64,000 nucleotides of DNA, taken from the NCBI RefSeq assembly GCF_007970185.1, contig NZ_CP042431.1, forward strand, positions 248,001-312,000. Direction: 5' to 3'. The position numbers were made by a program, and so were the translations under genes. This document shows, piece after piece, positions 37,389-46,455 of this stretch. The notes beneath the pieces were generated by a model that saw only the letters and a list, made by a program, of their open reading frames with translations, was not told the DNA's origin and ran no database searches. Position 1 is the first letter of the stretch. Each line of letters begins with the position of its first letter. This stretch comes from Pseudobacter ginsenosidimutans (GTDB taxonomy: Bacteria; Bacteroidota; Bacteroidia; Chitinophagales; Chitinophagaceae).

Positions 37389-38501
37389 ATGCCTCTCATT
37401 GAATTCTCAGATAAAGGTTTGTTTTGCCGCCAGGGCAATTTTTATATCGACCCCTGGAGACCGGTAGACTATGCCATCATCACCCACGCACACAGCGATC
37501 ACGCCCGCTGGGGGATGAAACATTATCTCTGCCATACACAGTGCAAGCCCTTGCTGCAATTGCGCCTCGGCGACAATGATTACCAGACCCTCGAATGGGA
37601 ACAGACCATCTTCATCAATGGCGTTATCGTTTCCCTTCATCCTGCCGGTCATATGATCGGTTCCTCACAGGTACGGCTGGAATACAAAGGCGAAGTGTGG
37701 GTGGTAAGCGGCGATTATAAAGTGGAGGACGATGGCCTCAGCGGCCGCTTCGAGCCGCTTCGCTGTGATACCTTCATCACAGAATCCACTTTCGGTTTAC
37801 CCATCTACAAATGGCAGCCACAGCATATGATCTTTCAACAGATCCAGGACTGGGTCCGTCATTGCCATGAAGCCAATAAAATTCCCATCCTCTTTGCATA
37901 CAGCCTGGGCAAGGCACAACGATTGCTGCAATGTCTTCCGGAAGTGAGCCCCAACATCTATGTACATGGCGCCATCTACAATGCACAAAATGTCCTGACC
38001 AAAGCAGGATGGGCCCTGCCGGATGTACACCTGGTGAGCGATGCCACTCCCCGCAGCATGATCTCCGGCAATGTAGTACTCGCTCCGGGTAGCGCCGACG
38101 GATCGCCCTGGCTCAAACGGTTTGGCGCACACGAAATTGGCGTATGCAGCGGATGGATGCAGGTGCGAGGTAATGTCCGCAGACGCAATGTGGATGCAGG
38201 CTTCGCACTGAGTGATCATGCCGACTGGCCGGGATTGTTACAGGCTATCCACTCCACCGGCGCCTCCAAAGTATTTGTGACCCACGGCTTCCAGGCAGCT
38301 CTCAGCCGCTACCTCACAGAACAGGGCATCGAAGCCGCAGAAGTGAAAACAGAATTTGGAGACGAAGAAGAAGGACTTGCAGTCAATGAAAACGAATCCG
38401 GATCAAACCAGCCAAACAGCGCGGAACACGATAACAACGATCCCGGAAATACAGCAGAAGTAAACAAACCGAACAGCGAACCAGATAACCTTTCAACTTG
38501 A
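37389..38501 (+). CDS. Ligase-associated DNA exonuclease (metallo-beta-lactamase/beta-CASP)
   Basis: The 370-residue protein is the nuclease of the four-gene ligase-associated DNA-damage-response cluster. The metal site is THAHSDHARWG (around residue 33-43); further ligands are in HPAGHMIGSS, VSGDYKVEDDG and FALSDHADWPG, as in SNM1/Artemis-like enzymes. A beta-CASP region follows the MBL core. The last 45 residues are an acidic Asn/Ser/Glu-rich tail (EEEGLAVNENESGSNQPN...), not usual for the core family. The stop overlaps the ligase start as TTGA, so the two are translationally coupled. Confidence 0.92.
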   Translation: MPLIEFSDKGLFCRQGNFYIDPWRPVDYAIITHAHSDHARWGMKHYLCHTQCKPLLQLRLGDNDYQTLEWEQTIFINGVIVSLHPAGHMIGSSQVRLEYKGEVWVVSGDYKVEDDGLSGRFEPLRCDTFITESTFGLPIYKWQPQHMIFQQIQDWVRHCHEANKIPILFAYSLGKAQRLLQCLPEVSPNIYVHGAIYNAQNVLTKAGWALPDVHLVSDATPRSMISGNVVLAPGSADGSPWLKRFGAHEIGVCSGWMQVRGNVRRRNVDAGFALSDHADWPGLLQAIHSTGASKVFVTHGFQAALSRYLTEQGIEAAEVKTEFGDEEEGLAVNENESGSNQPNSAEHDNNDPGNTAEVNKPNSEPDNLST

Positions 38502-40093
38502 AAGCCTTCGCGCAACTCATACAAAAACTGGGCAGCGCCACTGCTACCAACGACAAGCTCGAAGCGCTGAGCGGTTATTTCTCGGGCGCCAACGACAAAG
38601 ACAAGGTCTGGACCATCGCACTCTTCAGTGGCCGCCGCCCCAAACGCGCCGTGAACTCCACCTTACTTTCACAATGGTGTATCGATCTCATCAACTTACC
38701 TGCATGGCTATTCGAAGAATCCTATCATACTGTAGGTGATCTCGCAGAAACCATTGCCCTGCTGCTTCCACCCGCTACGGATGAAGCAGCCTCTCTCCCG
38801 CTTCATGTGTATTTAGAAAAGCTGGTAAGCCTTGCAAAAGCACCTGAAGAGGAAAAGAAAGCGTTCATCGTGAACAGCTGGATGAGCATGAGCCAGGAAG
38901 AAAGGTTTGTGTTCAATAAATTCATCACCGGAGGTTTCCGCATCGGCGTATCACAAAAGACCATCGTGAATGCACTGGCACGCAGCACCGGCCTCTCCGA
39001 TTCCGTTATTGCCCATCGCATCAGCGGCAACTGGGATCCGGCCACCACGCCCTACGATTCTCTTCTCAGCGAAGAAGCTGCAGCAGCAGATATCTCGAAA
39101 CCTTATCCATTCTATCTCGCCTACGCGCTCGAAGACCCACTCGCCGATCTCGGTGAACCTCATGAGTGGCAGGCTGAATGGAAATGGGATGGCATACGTG
39201 GACAGATCATCAAGCGCAACAACCAACTCTTCACCTGGAGCCGTGGCGAAGAACTGATCACGGAGAAATTTCCCGAATACGATACCCTTCAGCAACTATT
39301 ACCCAACGGCATCGTACTCGACGGCGAGATCCTTCCCTATGACGGTAACCGGCCATTACCATTCAGTATTCTTCAAACCCGCATCGGCCGCAAGAACGTT
39401 ACCAAAAAACAACTGCAGGAAGCGCCTGCCGCTTTCTTCGTGTATGATCTGCTGGAACTCGATGGCGAAGACTTCCGAGAACAACCTCTCTCTGTTCGCA
39501 GACAGCAACTTGAAAATATCGTCATCCGGATCAACCACCCCACTCTGATACTCTCGCCCACCATTGCTTTCAGTAACTGGGACGAATTGGCTGCACTCCG
39601 CAACAATGCCCGCGATCTCGGCTCCGAAGGCCTTATGTTGAAACGTCTTTCTTCTTTCTACCAAACCGGCCGCAAGCGCGGCGACTGGTGGAAATGGAAG
39701 ATCGATCCCCTGGTGATCGACTGCGTGATGGTCTACGCCATGAAAGGTCACGGAAGAAGAAGTAATCTTTACACCGACTATACCTTTGCTGTCAAAGACG
39801 GCGATCAGCTCGTCACTTTCACCAAAGCCTATTCCGGTCTCACCGATGAAGAATTTGCGCAGGTGGATCATTTCGTCAAAAACAACTCACTCGAAAAATT
39901 CGGACCTGTGCGCACCGTAAAACCCGAGCTCGTCTTCGAGATCGCCTTTGAAGGCATTGCCGCCAGCAATCGACACAAATCTGGTGTAGCCCTGCGTTTC
40001 CCACGCATCAGCCGCTGGCGCAAAGACAAAAAGCCCGATGAAATAAACACCCTTGAAGATCTGAAAAAGATGCTGGAACTCTACGGCAAGTAG
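38498..40093 (+). CDS. ATP-dependent DNA ligase, damage-response type
   Basis: The start is the TTG that overlaps the exonuclease stop (TTGA); there is no earlier ATG and the N-terminal sequence MKAFAQLIQKLG fits the family. The 531-residue enzyme has an N-terminal DNA-binding domain (about 1-190), an adenylation domain with the AMP-accepting Lys229 in KWDGIR, DGEILP, and an OB domain with KRGDWWKWK. It seals nicks in DNA with ATP; the cluster is thought to act in repair. Copy D of the repeat element lies 87 bp past its stop. Confidence 0.93.
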   Translation: MKAFAQLIQKLGSATATNDKLEALSGYFSGANDKDKVWTIALFSGRRPKRAVNSTLLSQWCIDLINLPAWLFEESYHTVGDLAETIALLLPPATDEAASLPLHVYLEKLVSLAKAPEEEKKAFIVNSWMSMSQEERFVFNKFITGGFRIGVSQKTIVNALARSTGLSDSVIAHRISGNWDPATTPYDSLLSEEAAAADISKPYPFYLAYALEDPLADLGEPHEWQAEWKWDGIRGQIIKRNNQLFTWSRGEELITEKFPEYDTLQQLLPNGIVLDGEILPYDGNRPLPFSILQTRIGRKNVTKKQLQEAPAAFFVYDLLELDGEDFREQPLSVRRQQLENIVIRINHPTLILSPTIAFSNWDELAALRNNARDLGSEGLMLKRLSSFYQTGRKRGDWWKWKIDPLVIDCVMVYAMKGHGRRSNLYTDYTFAVKDGDQLVTFTKAYSGLTDEEFAQVDHFVKNNSLEKFGPVRTVKPELVFEIAFEGIAASNRHKSGVALRFPRISRWRKDKKPDEINTLEDLKKMLELYGK

Positions 40094-40179
40094 CCACATC
40101 CACCACACCACTGCCGCACCCGAATCCGAAATGATGCAACCTCATCTGTAAAGACGCACGCTCGGCCCCATGTTTCGAC

Positions 40180-40242
40180 GGGTTAAAAAATGATAAATAT
40201 TCTCCCGCGCCGGTTCATTTCACAGCCTGCATTTTTAAACCC
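40180..40242 (+). repeat. 63-bp short derivative of the inverted-repeat element, copy D
   Basis: Left arm GGGTTAAAAAATG (40180-40192) and right arm, read inward, GGGTTTAAAAATG (40230-40242) match at 12 of 13 positions. The shared core TTCTCCCGCGCCGGTT lies between them. The internal half with AAACATAAGCGAT is missing. The copy sits between the ligase and cytochrome c genes. Confidence 0.65.
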
Positions 40243-40279
40243 AGAGAAACTACTAACTTTAAGGATAGAATCTCTGCGC

Positions 40280-41662
40280 ATGAAGAAGTGGTTAGTAGTC
40301 ATATTCATTGTGATCAGTGGCGCAGCCTTTACAAGAGTGCTGGACCTGATTCCTTTCGAGCTGGTGCATATTCCTCCCAGTCCGCAGCGCCTTGGCGGCG
40401 ATTCCGCCAAAGGCTATCAATACCTCACTACCGGCGATTACGTAAAAGGTGGTATCCCATTCAGTGTTTTTGTGATGGGGATGGGAAAAGACAGTCGCAA
40501 TTATCTCCACCGGGAAGGAAAGAATGAAAAGCTTAGTCACGAATACACTGCCATCAATGCCGGTAACGGCGAAGTATTGGTGGCGCCCAATTGTTTGCAA
40601 TGTCACGCACAGGTGATGGATGATCAGTTGTACATGGGACTTGGTAATTCGCTCATCGATTTTACGCAGAATGAGAAACTGAATATCAGGAACCTGAAAA
40701 AAGTGGAGGCCTGGCTCAAACTCACCGCTCCTAAAAAATACGAAGCCTCAAGATCATTCATTGAAATCACGAAAGCCATCGGTCCATATTTATCAACAGA
40801 AGTACGTGGCGTGAATGCTGCGGATCGACTGGCTGCATTGCTGGCTGCTCACCGCGATCCCGTCACTTTCAAATGGATCGATACACCTGCTCTCGAAATA
40901 CCCCAGCAGTTGATCCCTACGGATGTGCCTGCCTGGTGGTTGCTGAAGAAAAAGAATGCGATGTTCTACAATGGATTTGGAAGAGGTGATTTCGGAAAGT
41001 TCCTGATGGCATCCAACCTGCTCACCGTGAACGATACTTCAGAATCGCGCGAAGTGGATTCCCATATGCCCGATGTGCTGGCTTACATCTACTCATTGCA
41101 GGCGCCAAAATTTCCCGGGCCAATAGATGAAGCACTTGCTGCAGAAGGAAAGGTTTTGTTCGATGGTAACTGCAGTAAATGTCATGGCACCTATGGCGAT
41201 TCAATTTCTTATCCCAACCTGTTGGTGCCGCAGCATATCATCAAAACAGATTCATTGTTGTTCACCAGCAATTACAGCAATCCGCAATTTGTGGAATGGT
41301 TCAACAACAGTTGGTTCACGAAGGGCGATCATCCTGCCAAACTGGAGCCCTACGCAGGATACATCGCACCGCCCCTGGATGGCATCTGGATCACTGCGCC
41401 CTATCTTCATAACGGTTCTGTTCCTGATCTCGAATCATTATTGAACAGTAAGCTGAGGCCGCAATATTGGTCGCGCGATTTCGATCAGCCGCAATACAAC
41501 CACAACAATCCCGGCTGGGCTTACAAGCGCCACGACAAACCAGGAAAGAAAAATATCTACAATACCGATCTCCCCGGTTATAGCAACAAGGGACATTATT
41601 TCGGCGATAAACTAACTGACAAAGAGAGAAAGGCTTTGATCGGGTACCTGAAAACATTATAA
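40280..41662 (+). CDS. Di-heme c-type cytochrome
   Basis: The start at 40280 begins with a membrane signal (MKKWLVVIFIVISGAAF); the frame is open further up but would run through the repeat element. Two heme sites are visible: Cys105-Cys108-His109 (CLQCH) and Cys298-Cys301-His302 (CSKCH). The C-terminal ITAPYLHNGSVPDLESLL motif occurs in RoxA-like and cytochrome-c-peroxidase-like electron-transfer proteins. It should be exported to the periplasm and hold heme covalently. It splits the DNA-repair cluster, and the helicase start lies 4 bp after its stop. The electron partner is unknown. Confidence 0.85.
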   Translation: MKKWLVVIFIVISGAAFTRVLDLIPFELVHIPPSPQRLGGDSAKGYQYLTTGDYVKGGIPFSVFVMGMGKDSRNYLHREGKNEKLSHEYTAINAGNGEVLVAPNCLQCHAQVMDDQLYMGLGNSLIDFTQNEKLNIRNLKKVEAWLKLTAPKKYEASRSFIEITKAIGPYLSTEVRGVNAADRLAALLAAHRDPVTFKWIDTPALEIPQQLIPTDVPAWWLLKKKNAMFYNGFGRGDFGKFLMASNLLTVNDTSESREVDSHMPDVLAYIYSLQAPKFPGPIDEALAAEGKVLFDGNCSKCHGTYGDSISYPNLLVPQHIIKTDSLLFTSNYSNPQFVEWFNNSWFTKGDHPAKLEPYAGYIAPPLDGIWITAPYLHNGSVPDLESLLNSKLRPQYWSRDFDQPQYNHNNPGWAYKRHDKPGKKNIYNTDLPGYSNKGHYFGDKLTDKERKALIGYLKTL

Positions 41663-41666
41663 GCTG

Positions 41667-44171
41667 TTGCTACATTCCACCATAGGATACCAGGTGATCC
41701 GGCGCTGGCTGGATGCCAAACAATTTGAGCCCTTCCCTTTCCAGGAAGAAGCCTGGCAGCATATTACACAAGGCAATAGCGGCCTCGTGAATGCACCTAC
41801 CGGTTTCGGAAAAACCTATTCTGTGTTTATCGGCGCATTGATCGATTTCATCAACAGGCACCCCGAGAATTATCTTACCAAATCAAAGAATGGATTGCAG
41901 CTGTTGTGGTTAACACCATTACGCGCGCTGGCAAAAGATATTGGCCGGGCAATGGAAGAAGCCATTGCAGAGCTCGGCATGAATTGGAAAGTAGGAATCC
42001 GTAATGGAGACACCGATGTGAATGAACGGCAGAGACAAAAAAGACAGATGCCGGAAGTATTGCTGATCACACCTGAAAGTCTGCATCTGTTGCTCGCGCA
42101 AAAAGGATATGCCGAAGTTTTTAAAAATCTCCGCATCATCGCCGCAGACGAATGGCATGAACTGATCGGCAGCAAGCGTGGTGTGCAGGTTGAGCTTGCC
42201 ATTTCACGCATCGTGCATGTACAGCATCAGCATTACGGCACATTTTGTAATGTATGGGGCATCAGCGCTACCATCGGTAATATGCAGGAAGCGCAGGATG
42301 TATTGCTTTCGCCTGTGCAGGCGCTGAGTGGCAAACAGGGTGTGCAGGTAAAAGCGCATTTGAAAAAAGAAGTGAGGATCGAATCCATTCTTCCTGATGA
42401 AATTGAAAATTATCCCTGGGCCGGGCATCTCGGCCTGAAGCTGGTGGATAAAGTATTGCCGATCCTCGATCAAAGTAAGACCACGCTTATCTTCATCAAT
42501 ACGCGCGGCATGGCCGAGCGATGGTACCAGACTTTGCTCACGGCTGCTCCTGAACTGGCGGGAGCCATCGCTTTACACCATGGCAGTATTGAGCAGGAGC
42601 TTCGTATCTGGGTGGAAGAAGCATTGCATACTGCCAGGCTCAAGGCCGTGGTCTGCACTGCCAGTCTCGATCTGGGTGTCGATTTCCGTCCTGTTGAAAC
42701 CGTGATCCAGGTTGGTTCTCCCAAAGGAGTTGCCCGCTTTCTGCAGAGAGCGGGAAGAAGCGGACACCGTCCGGGTGAAGTCAGCACCATTTATTTTCTG
42801 CCCACGCATTCACTGGAACTGGTGGAAGTGGCAGCTTTGAAATCAGCCATCGCAGAGAATTACATCGAGAACCGCGATCCCATGTTATTGTGCTATGATG
42901 TGCTGATACAATACCTCTGCACACTGGCGATCTCCGATGGCTTCAGGCCCGATGAGTTGTATAGAGAAGTGACCTCCACTTTCTGCTACCGCGATATGAC
43001 GGAAGATGATTTTCATTCTGTTCTTGAATTTGTGACCACCGGCGGCTCAGCGCTTCAGCAATATGATGAATACAAGAAAGTAGAGATCATCGATGGTATT
43101 TACCGGATCACCAGCCGTCGCATTGCGATGCGACACCGGATGCATATCGGTACTATTGTGAGTGAATCCATGCTCAAAGTGAAATTCGTACACGGCGGCT
43201 GGATCGGTATGATCGAAGAATGGTTCATCTCCAGGCTCACGCCGGGGGAAGTATTCACACTGTCTGGCCGAAACCTGGAACTGGTGGGCATCAAAGATAT
43301 GACGGTACTGGTGAAGAAATCGAATTCCACCAAATCCATTGTTCCCAGCTGGCAGGGAGGCCGCATGCCTCTATCCGCCAACCTCGGAAAGAAACTTCGT
43401 GAACAATTCAACAGCGTTTTCAAAATGCAGCCCGATGGCAGGATGGTGCTGGCCCGCGCCAAGGACATCGAGATGCGTGTGCTGCAACCGTTGTTCAAGT
43501 TGCAGGAAGATCTGTCGCATGTGCCACGCGCCAATGAACTGCTGATTGAACATATCGAAACGAAAGATGGCTACCATCTTTTTGTTTATCCCTTTGAAGG
43601 CAGGCTGGTGCATGAAGCGATGGCAGCTGTGCTGGCTTATCGTATCAGTCGTATTATGCCGATCACCTTTTCTTTTGCCATGAATGATTATGGCTTTGAG
43701 TTGCTCAGTGATCAACCCATTCCAGTTGATGATGCCAATGTGTATGAGCTGTTCAGTCCGGAGAATCTTCTTACCGATATCCAGCGCAGCGCCAATTCAA
43801 CGGAGATGGCCAAACGAAAATTCAGGGATATTGCCGTGATCGGTGGATTGATCTTTCAGGGCTATCCAGGTGAACAAAAGAAAGCAAGACACCTGCAGGC
43901 ATCCGCGAGCTTACTGTTCAATGTGTTCTCCGAGTATGACAGGAATAACCTGCTCATCCGGCAGGCCTTCCAGGAAGTGTTCGACAGAGAGATGGAAGAA
44001 GCCCGCTTACGCAATATGCTGGAACGGATACAGCAAAGCAATATCATTATCAGGTTCCCGGAAAGATTGACACCATTCTGTTTCCCGATAAAAGTGGATA
44101 GTTTAAGAGAAAGTTTAACGTCAGAAAAGCTGGAGGACAGAGTGAAGAGGATGCAAGAGCTGGGAGGATGA
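41667..44171 (+). CDS. Ligase-associated DEXH-box helicase (Lhr-type)
   Basis: The start is TTG four bases past the cytochrome stop; the sequence after it (RRWLDAKQFEPFPFQEEAW) is the family's normal N-terminus. The 834-residue protein has Walker A APTGFGKT (about residue 44-51), Walker B DEWH, the SAT motif, and motif VI QRAGRSGHRPGE. The C-terminal half carries the winged-helix and Lhr core domains. It unwinds DNA or RNA-DNA hybrids with ATP and is the third member of the ligase-associated repair set. Confidence 0.92.
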   Translation: MLHSTIGYQVIRRWLDAKQFEPFPFQEEAWQHITQGNSGLVNAPTGFGKTYSVFIGALIDFINRHPENYLTKSKNGLQLLWLTPLRALAKDIGRAMEEAIAELGMNWKVGIRNGDTDVNERQRQKRQMPEVLLITPESLHLLLAQKGYAEVFKNLRIIAADEWHELIGSKRGVQVELAISRIVHVQHQHYGTFCNVWGISATIGNMQEAQDVLLSPVQALSGKQGVQVKAHLKKEVRIESILPDEIENYPWAGHLGLKLVDKVLPILDQSKTTLIFINTRGMAERWYQTLLTAAPELAGAIALHHGSIEQELRIWVEEALHTARLKAVVCTASLDLGVDFRPVETVIQVGSPKGVARFLQRAGRSGHRPGEVSTIYFLPTHSLELVEVAALKSAIAENYIENRDPMLLCYDVLIQYLCTLAISDGFRPDELYREVTSTFCYRDMTEDDFHSVLEFVTTGGSALQQYDEYKKVEIIDGIYRITSRRIAMRHRMHIGTIVSESMLKVKFVHGGWIGMIEEWFISRLTPGEVFTLSGRNLELVGIKDMTVLVKKSNSTKSIVPSWQGGRMPLSANLGKKLREQFNSVFKMQPDGRMVLARAKDIEMRVLQPLFKLQEDLSHVPRANELLIEHIETKDGYHLFVYPFEGRLVHEAMAAVLAYRISRIMPITFSFAMNDYGFELLSDQPIPVDDANVYELFSPENLLTDIQRSANSTEMAKRKFRDIAVIGGLIFQGYPGEQKKARHLQASASLLFNVFSEYDRNNLLIRQAFQEVFDREMEEARLRNMLERIQQSNIIIRFPERLTPFCFPIKVDSLRESLTSEKLEDRVKRMQELGG

Positions 44172-44379
44172 GGGAAGATCAATAAACTCACATACATGCA
44201 TAACCTAAATTTTTTATTTACTTAACAAGGCATGCATATACGAACAACTCCAGATTCAGGTTTTCAAAAACCTCCGGTTTTATTCCCGCTCAAAATCCAT
44301 GGTTATCTCAGAATTTTTGTTATCAAAAGCAGTAAGAAATCAGCATTTTCTTCTCTTTCGCGGCCACTCGCATTTTCCC

Positions 44380-44387
44380 TAACTTTG
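44380..44387 (+). promoter_or_regulatory. -7 box of the pdeM promoter
   Basis: TAACTTTG matches consensus, with TTTCG about 20 bp upstream as a weak -33. It ends 7 bases before the ATG. It suggests pdeM can be transcribed separately from the helicase, with a nearly leaderless message. The 223-bp gap before pdeM holds no gene. Confidence 0.5.
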
Positions 44388-44394
44388 CCCTCTC

Positions 44395-45060
44395 ATGCAA
44401 CCCCCTGTTCCATATTCCATCCAGCAGCAGAACCTCTGGCTTTCATCAGAACGGTGCATTTTCTGGGAAGAAGAAAAAGCACTGATCCTGGCAGACCTGC
44501 ATTTCGGAAAGACCGGCCATTTCAGAAAATCCGGCATTCCTGTTCCCCAGGCTGTTTACAAACAGGACCTCCAAAGGCTGATCCAGCAGATCCAATACTT
44601 TCAGCCGCAACAACTCATTGTAGTGGGTGATCTCTTCCACAGCCGTGAAAACAAGGAACTGGAGCTGTTCCGAAAATGGCGGCACGATCTGCCGGACATC
44701 AATATCAAACTGATCCGCGGCAACCACGATATCCTGCACGATCAATGGTACCAGCAAAGCAATATCACTGTCACCGATAATATACTTGCACTTAACAACC
44801 TTTTCGGATTTGTACACGATCCGGAGGAAACTGACCTGCAAACCTACAGCGATCACTATTTCTTTACAGGTCACCTGCATCCCGGCATACGGATATCCGG
44901 GCAAGGCAGACAGTCCTTATCCTTCCCCTGTTATTATTTCACATCCACCCATTGCATCCTCCCGGCCTTCAGTGAATTCACGGGACTGGCCATGGTGAGC
45001 CCGGTTAAGGGAGAAAAAGTATTTGCGATCGTTGATAAAAAAGTAATGCAATTCCATTGA
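44395..45060 (+). CDS. pdeM: Ligase-associated DNA damage response endonuclease PdeM
   Basis: The 221-residue calcineurin-like phosphoesterase is the fourth member of the cluster. The metal-binding motifs appear in order: ADLHFGKTGHF (33-43), VVGDLFHS, IRGNHD and TGHLHPGI. It is cytoplasmic and of normal length. It is separated from the helicase by a promoter-bearing gap, and its stop overlaps a possible TTG start of the deacetylase gene. Confidence 0.9.
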   Translation: MQPPVPYSIQQQNLWLSSERCIFWEEEKALILADLHFGKTGHFRKSGIPVPQAVYKQDLQRLIQQIQYFQPQQLIVVGDLFHSRENKELELFRKWRHDLPDINIKLIRGNHDILHDQWYQQSNITVTDNILALNNLFGFVHDPEETDLQTYSDHYFFTGHLHPGIRISGQGRQSLSFPCYYFTSTHCILPAFSEFTGLAMVSPVKGEKVFAIVDKKVMQFH

Positions 45061-45065
45061 TACGC

Positions 45066-45986
45066 ATGGTTGCACCAACATTACATATCGCTTTCGATCC
45101 CATCTATGCACATCCCCTGCCGGAAGGTCATCGCTTCCCGATGCTGAAATATGAACTGATCCCGGAGCAATTAATGTATGAAGGCACCATCAGTTCTTCC
45201 AATTTGTTCAGGCCGTCGCCATGTGCGGATTCGATCGTTTTACATACGCACGAAGCTGATTACCTGCAACGATTACATCTGCAAACCCTTTCCGCCAAAG
45301 AGCAACGGCATATCGGATTCCAGCAATCTCCGGAGCTAACCCTGCGCGAACTGGTGATCACACAGGGAACTATCGACTGCTGTCATTATGCACTTCAACA
45401 TGGCGTGTCTTTGAATGTGGCAGGTGGCACCCACCACGCGTTTGCCGATCGTGGAGAAGGGTTTTGTCTGCTGAATGATTTTGCCGTAGCCGCCAATTAC
45501 CTGCTGCATGAGCAACTGGCCAAACAGATCCTCATTGTTGACCTCGATGTACACCAGGGAAACGGCACTGCCAGCATCTTTCAAAACGAACCCCGCGTGT
45601 TCACCTTCAGCATGCACGGCGCTCACAATTACCCTTTCCACAAAGAACAAAGCGATCTCGATATCGGCCTGAAAGACGGCACCAACGATGCACTCTACCT
45701 TGAATTGCTTCAGTCAAATCTTAATACGCTTCTTCACCAGGTGAAGCCTGATTTTGTTTTCTTTCTTTCAGGAGTTGACATACTGGAAACAGATAAGTTC
45801 GGAAAACTAAAAGTGACCATGCAGGGATGTAAACGAAGAGATGAAATCGTTTTTACTGCGCTGAAACAACAAGGCGTTCCCTGCACAGTAGCGATGGGAG
45901 GAGGCTACTCACCAGATGTAAGAACCATTGTGGAAGCACATTGCAATACTTTCAGGCTGGCAAAAGATATTTATGGATTGAATTAA
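45066..45986 (+). CDS. Histone deacetylase (AcuC/HDAC) family protein
   Basis: The ATG at 45066 is used; a TTG at 45057 overlapping the pdeM stop is an alternative and would couple the genes. The protein of 306 residues has the arginase-deacetylase fold marks: IAFDPIYAHPLPEGHRFPM, GGTHHAFADRGEGFCLLND with the catalytic His pair, DLDVHQGNGTA with zinc-binding Asp and His, LSGVDIL, and MGGGYS. It removes acetyl groups from lysines, polyamines or small molecules in the cytoplasm with zinc. Its 3' end overlaps that of the next, converging gene by 4 bp. Confidence 0.9.
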   Translation: MVAPTLHIAFDPIYAHPLPEGHRFPMLKYELIPEQLMYEGTISSSNLFRPSPCADSIVLHTHEADYLQRLHLQTLSAKEQRHIGFQQSPELTLRELVITQGTIDCCHYALQHGVSLNVAGGTHHAFADRGEGFCLLNDFAVAANYLLHEQLAKQILIVDLDVHQGNGTASIFQNEPRVFTFSMHGAHNYPFHKEQSDLDIGLKDGTNDALYLELLQSNLNTLLHQVKPDFVFFLSGVDILETDKFGKLKVTMQGCKRRDEIVFTALKQQGVPCTVAMGGGYSPDVRTIVEAHCNTFRLAKDIYGLN

Positions 45987-46432
45987 GGAACCAGCTCATC
46001 TTCCGGCTCTGCAGCCTTTCTCCTTTTGTCTGTTAGCCAGGTGAAAACAGATGTAAGCACAAATCCCACCAGTAAAGTCAGATGGATCATTACAAACATC
46101 CATTCCACTTTATTATTTCCATGACTAAAAAAAGGGTGGAATGTTTCTTCCGTAAGAATTGTACCATCATTCAACCAGGGGAGGATATTCCAGATCACCA
46201 ATATCCATAAGAATGAAAGAACAGATTTCAGCGCCTGATGTAACTGAAGTCTGTTCAACAATAAAACAAAAGGAGGGAAAAGCAGCAGGCATAGCACAGC
46301 ATTGATGATATAAAACCAGAGAACATAACTCATGATCCCGGTACTCAACTGGTCATCAAGCGGCCGGCAAAGCCAAAATAGAAAACAGGAGATGGCTGTA
46401 TTGAGTAAAACAAAACTGGCGGCCTTTTTCAT
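45983..46432 (-). CDS. Membrane protein of unknown function with four transmembrane segments
   Basis: This 149-residue protein has about four hydrophobic helices (near 5-20, 30-58, 70-85, 108-132) with polar loops and an acidic tail (KAAEPEDELVP). No family was recognised. It lies 23 bp downstream of the DUF5916 gene on the same strand and may be cotranscribed with it. The short overlap with the deacetylase gene at the 3' ends is harmless. Confidence 0.65.
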   Translation of the reverse strand: MKKAASFVLLNTAISCFLFWLCRPLDDQLSTGIMSYVLWFYIINAVLCLLLFPPFVLLLNRLQLHQALKSVLSFLWILVIWNILPWLNDGTILTEETFHPFFSHGNNKVEWMFVMIHLTLLVGFVLTSVFTWLTDKRRKAAEPEDELVP

Positions 46433-46455
46433 GCTGAAAAGATAAGACTATTGCC

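Noticed and set aside
40190-40279. Upstream extension of the cytochrome c gene to an ATG at 40190
   Set aside because: The extra 30 codons are repeat-element sequence, and the signal sequence begins only at 40280.
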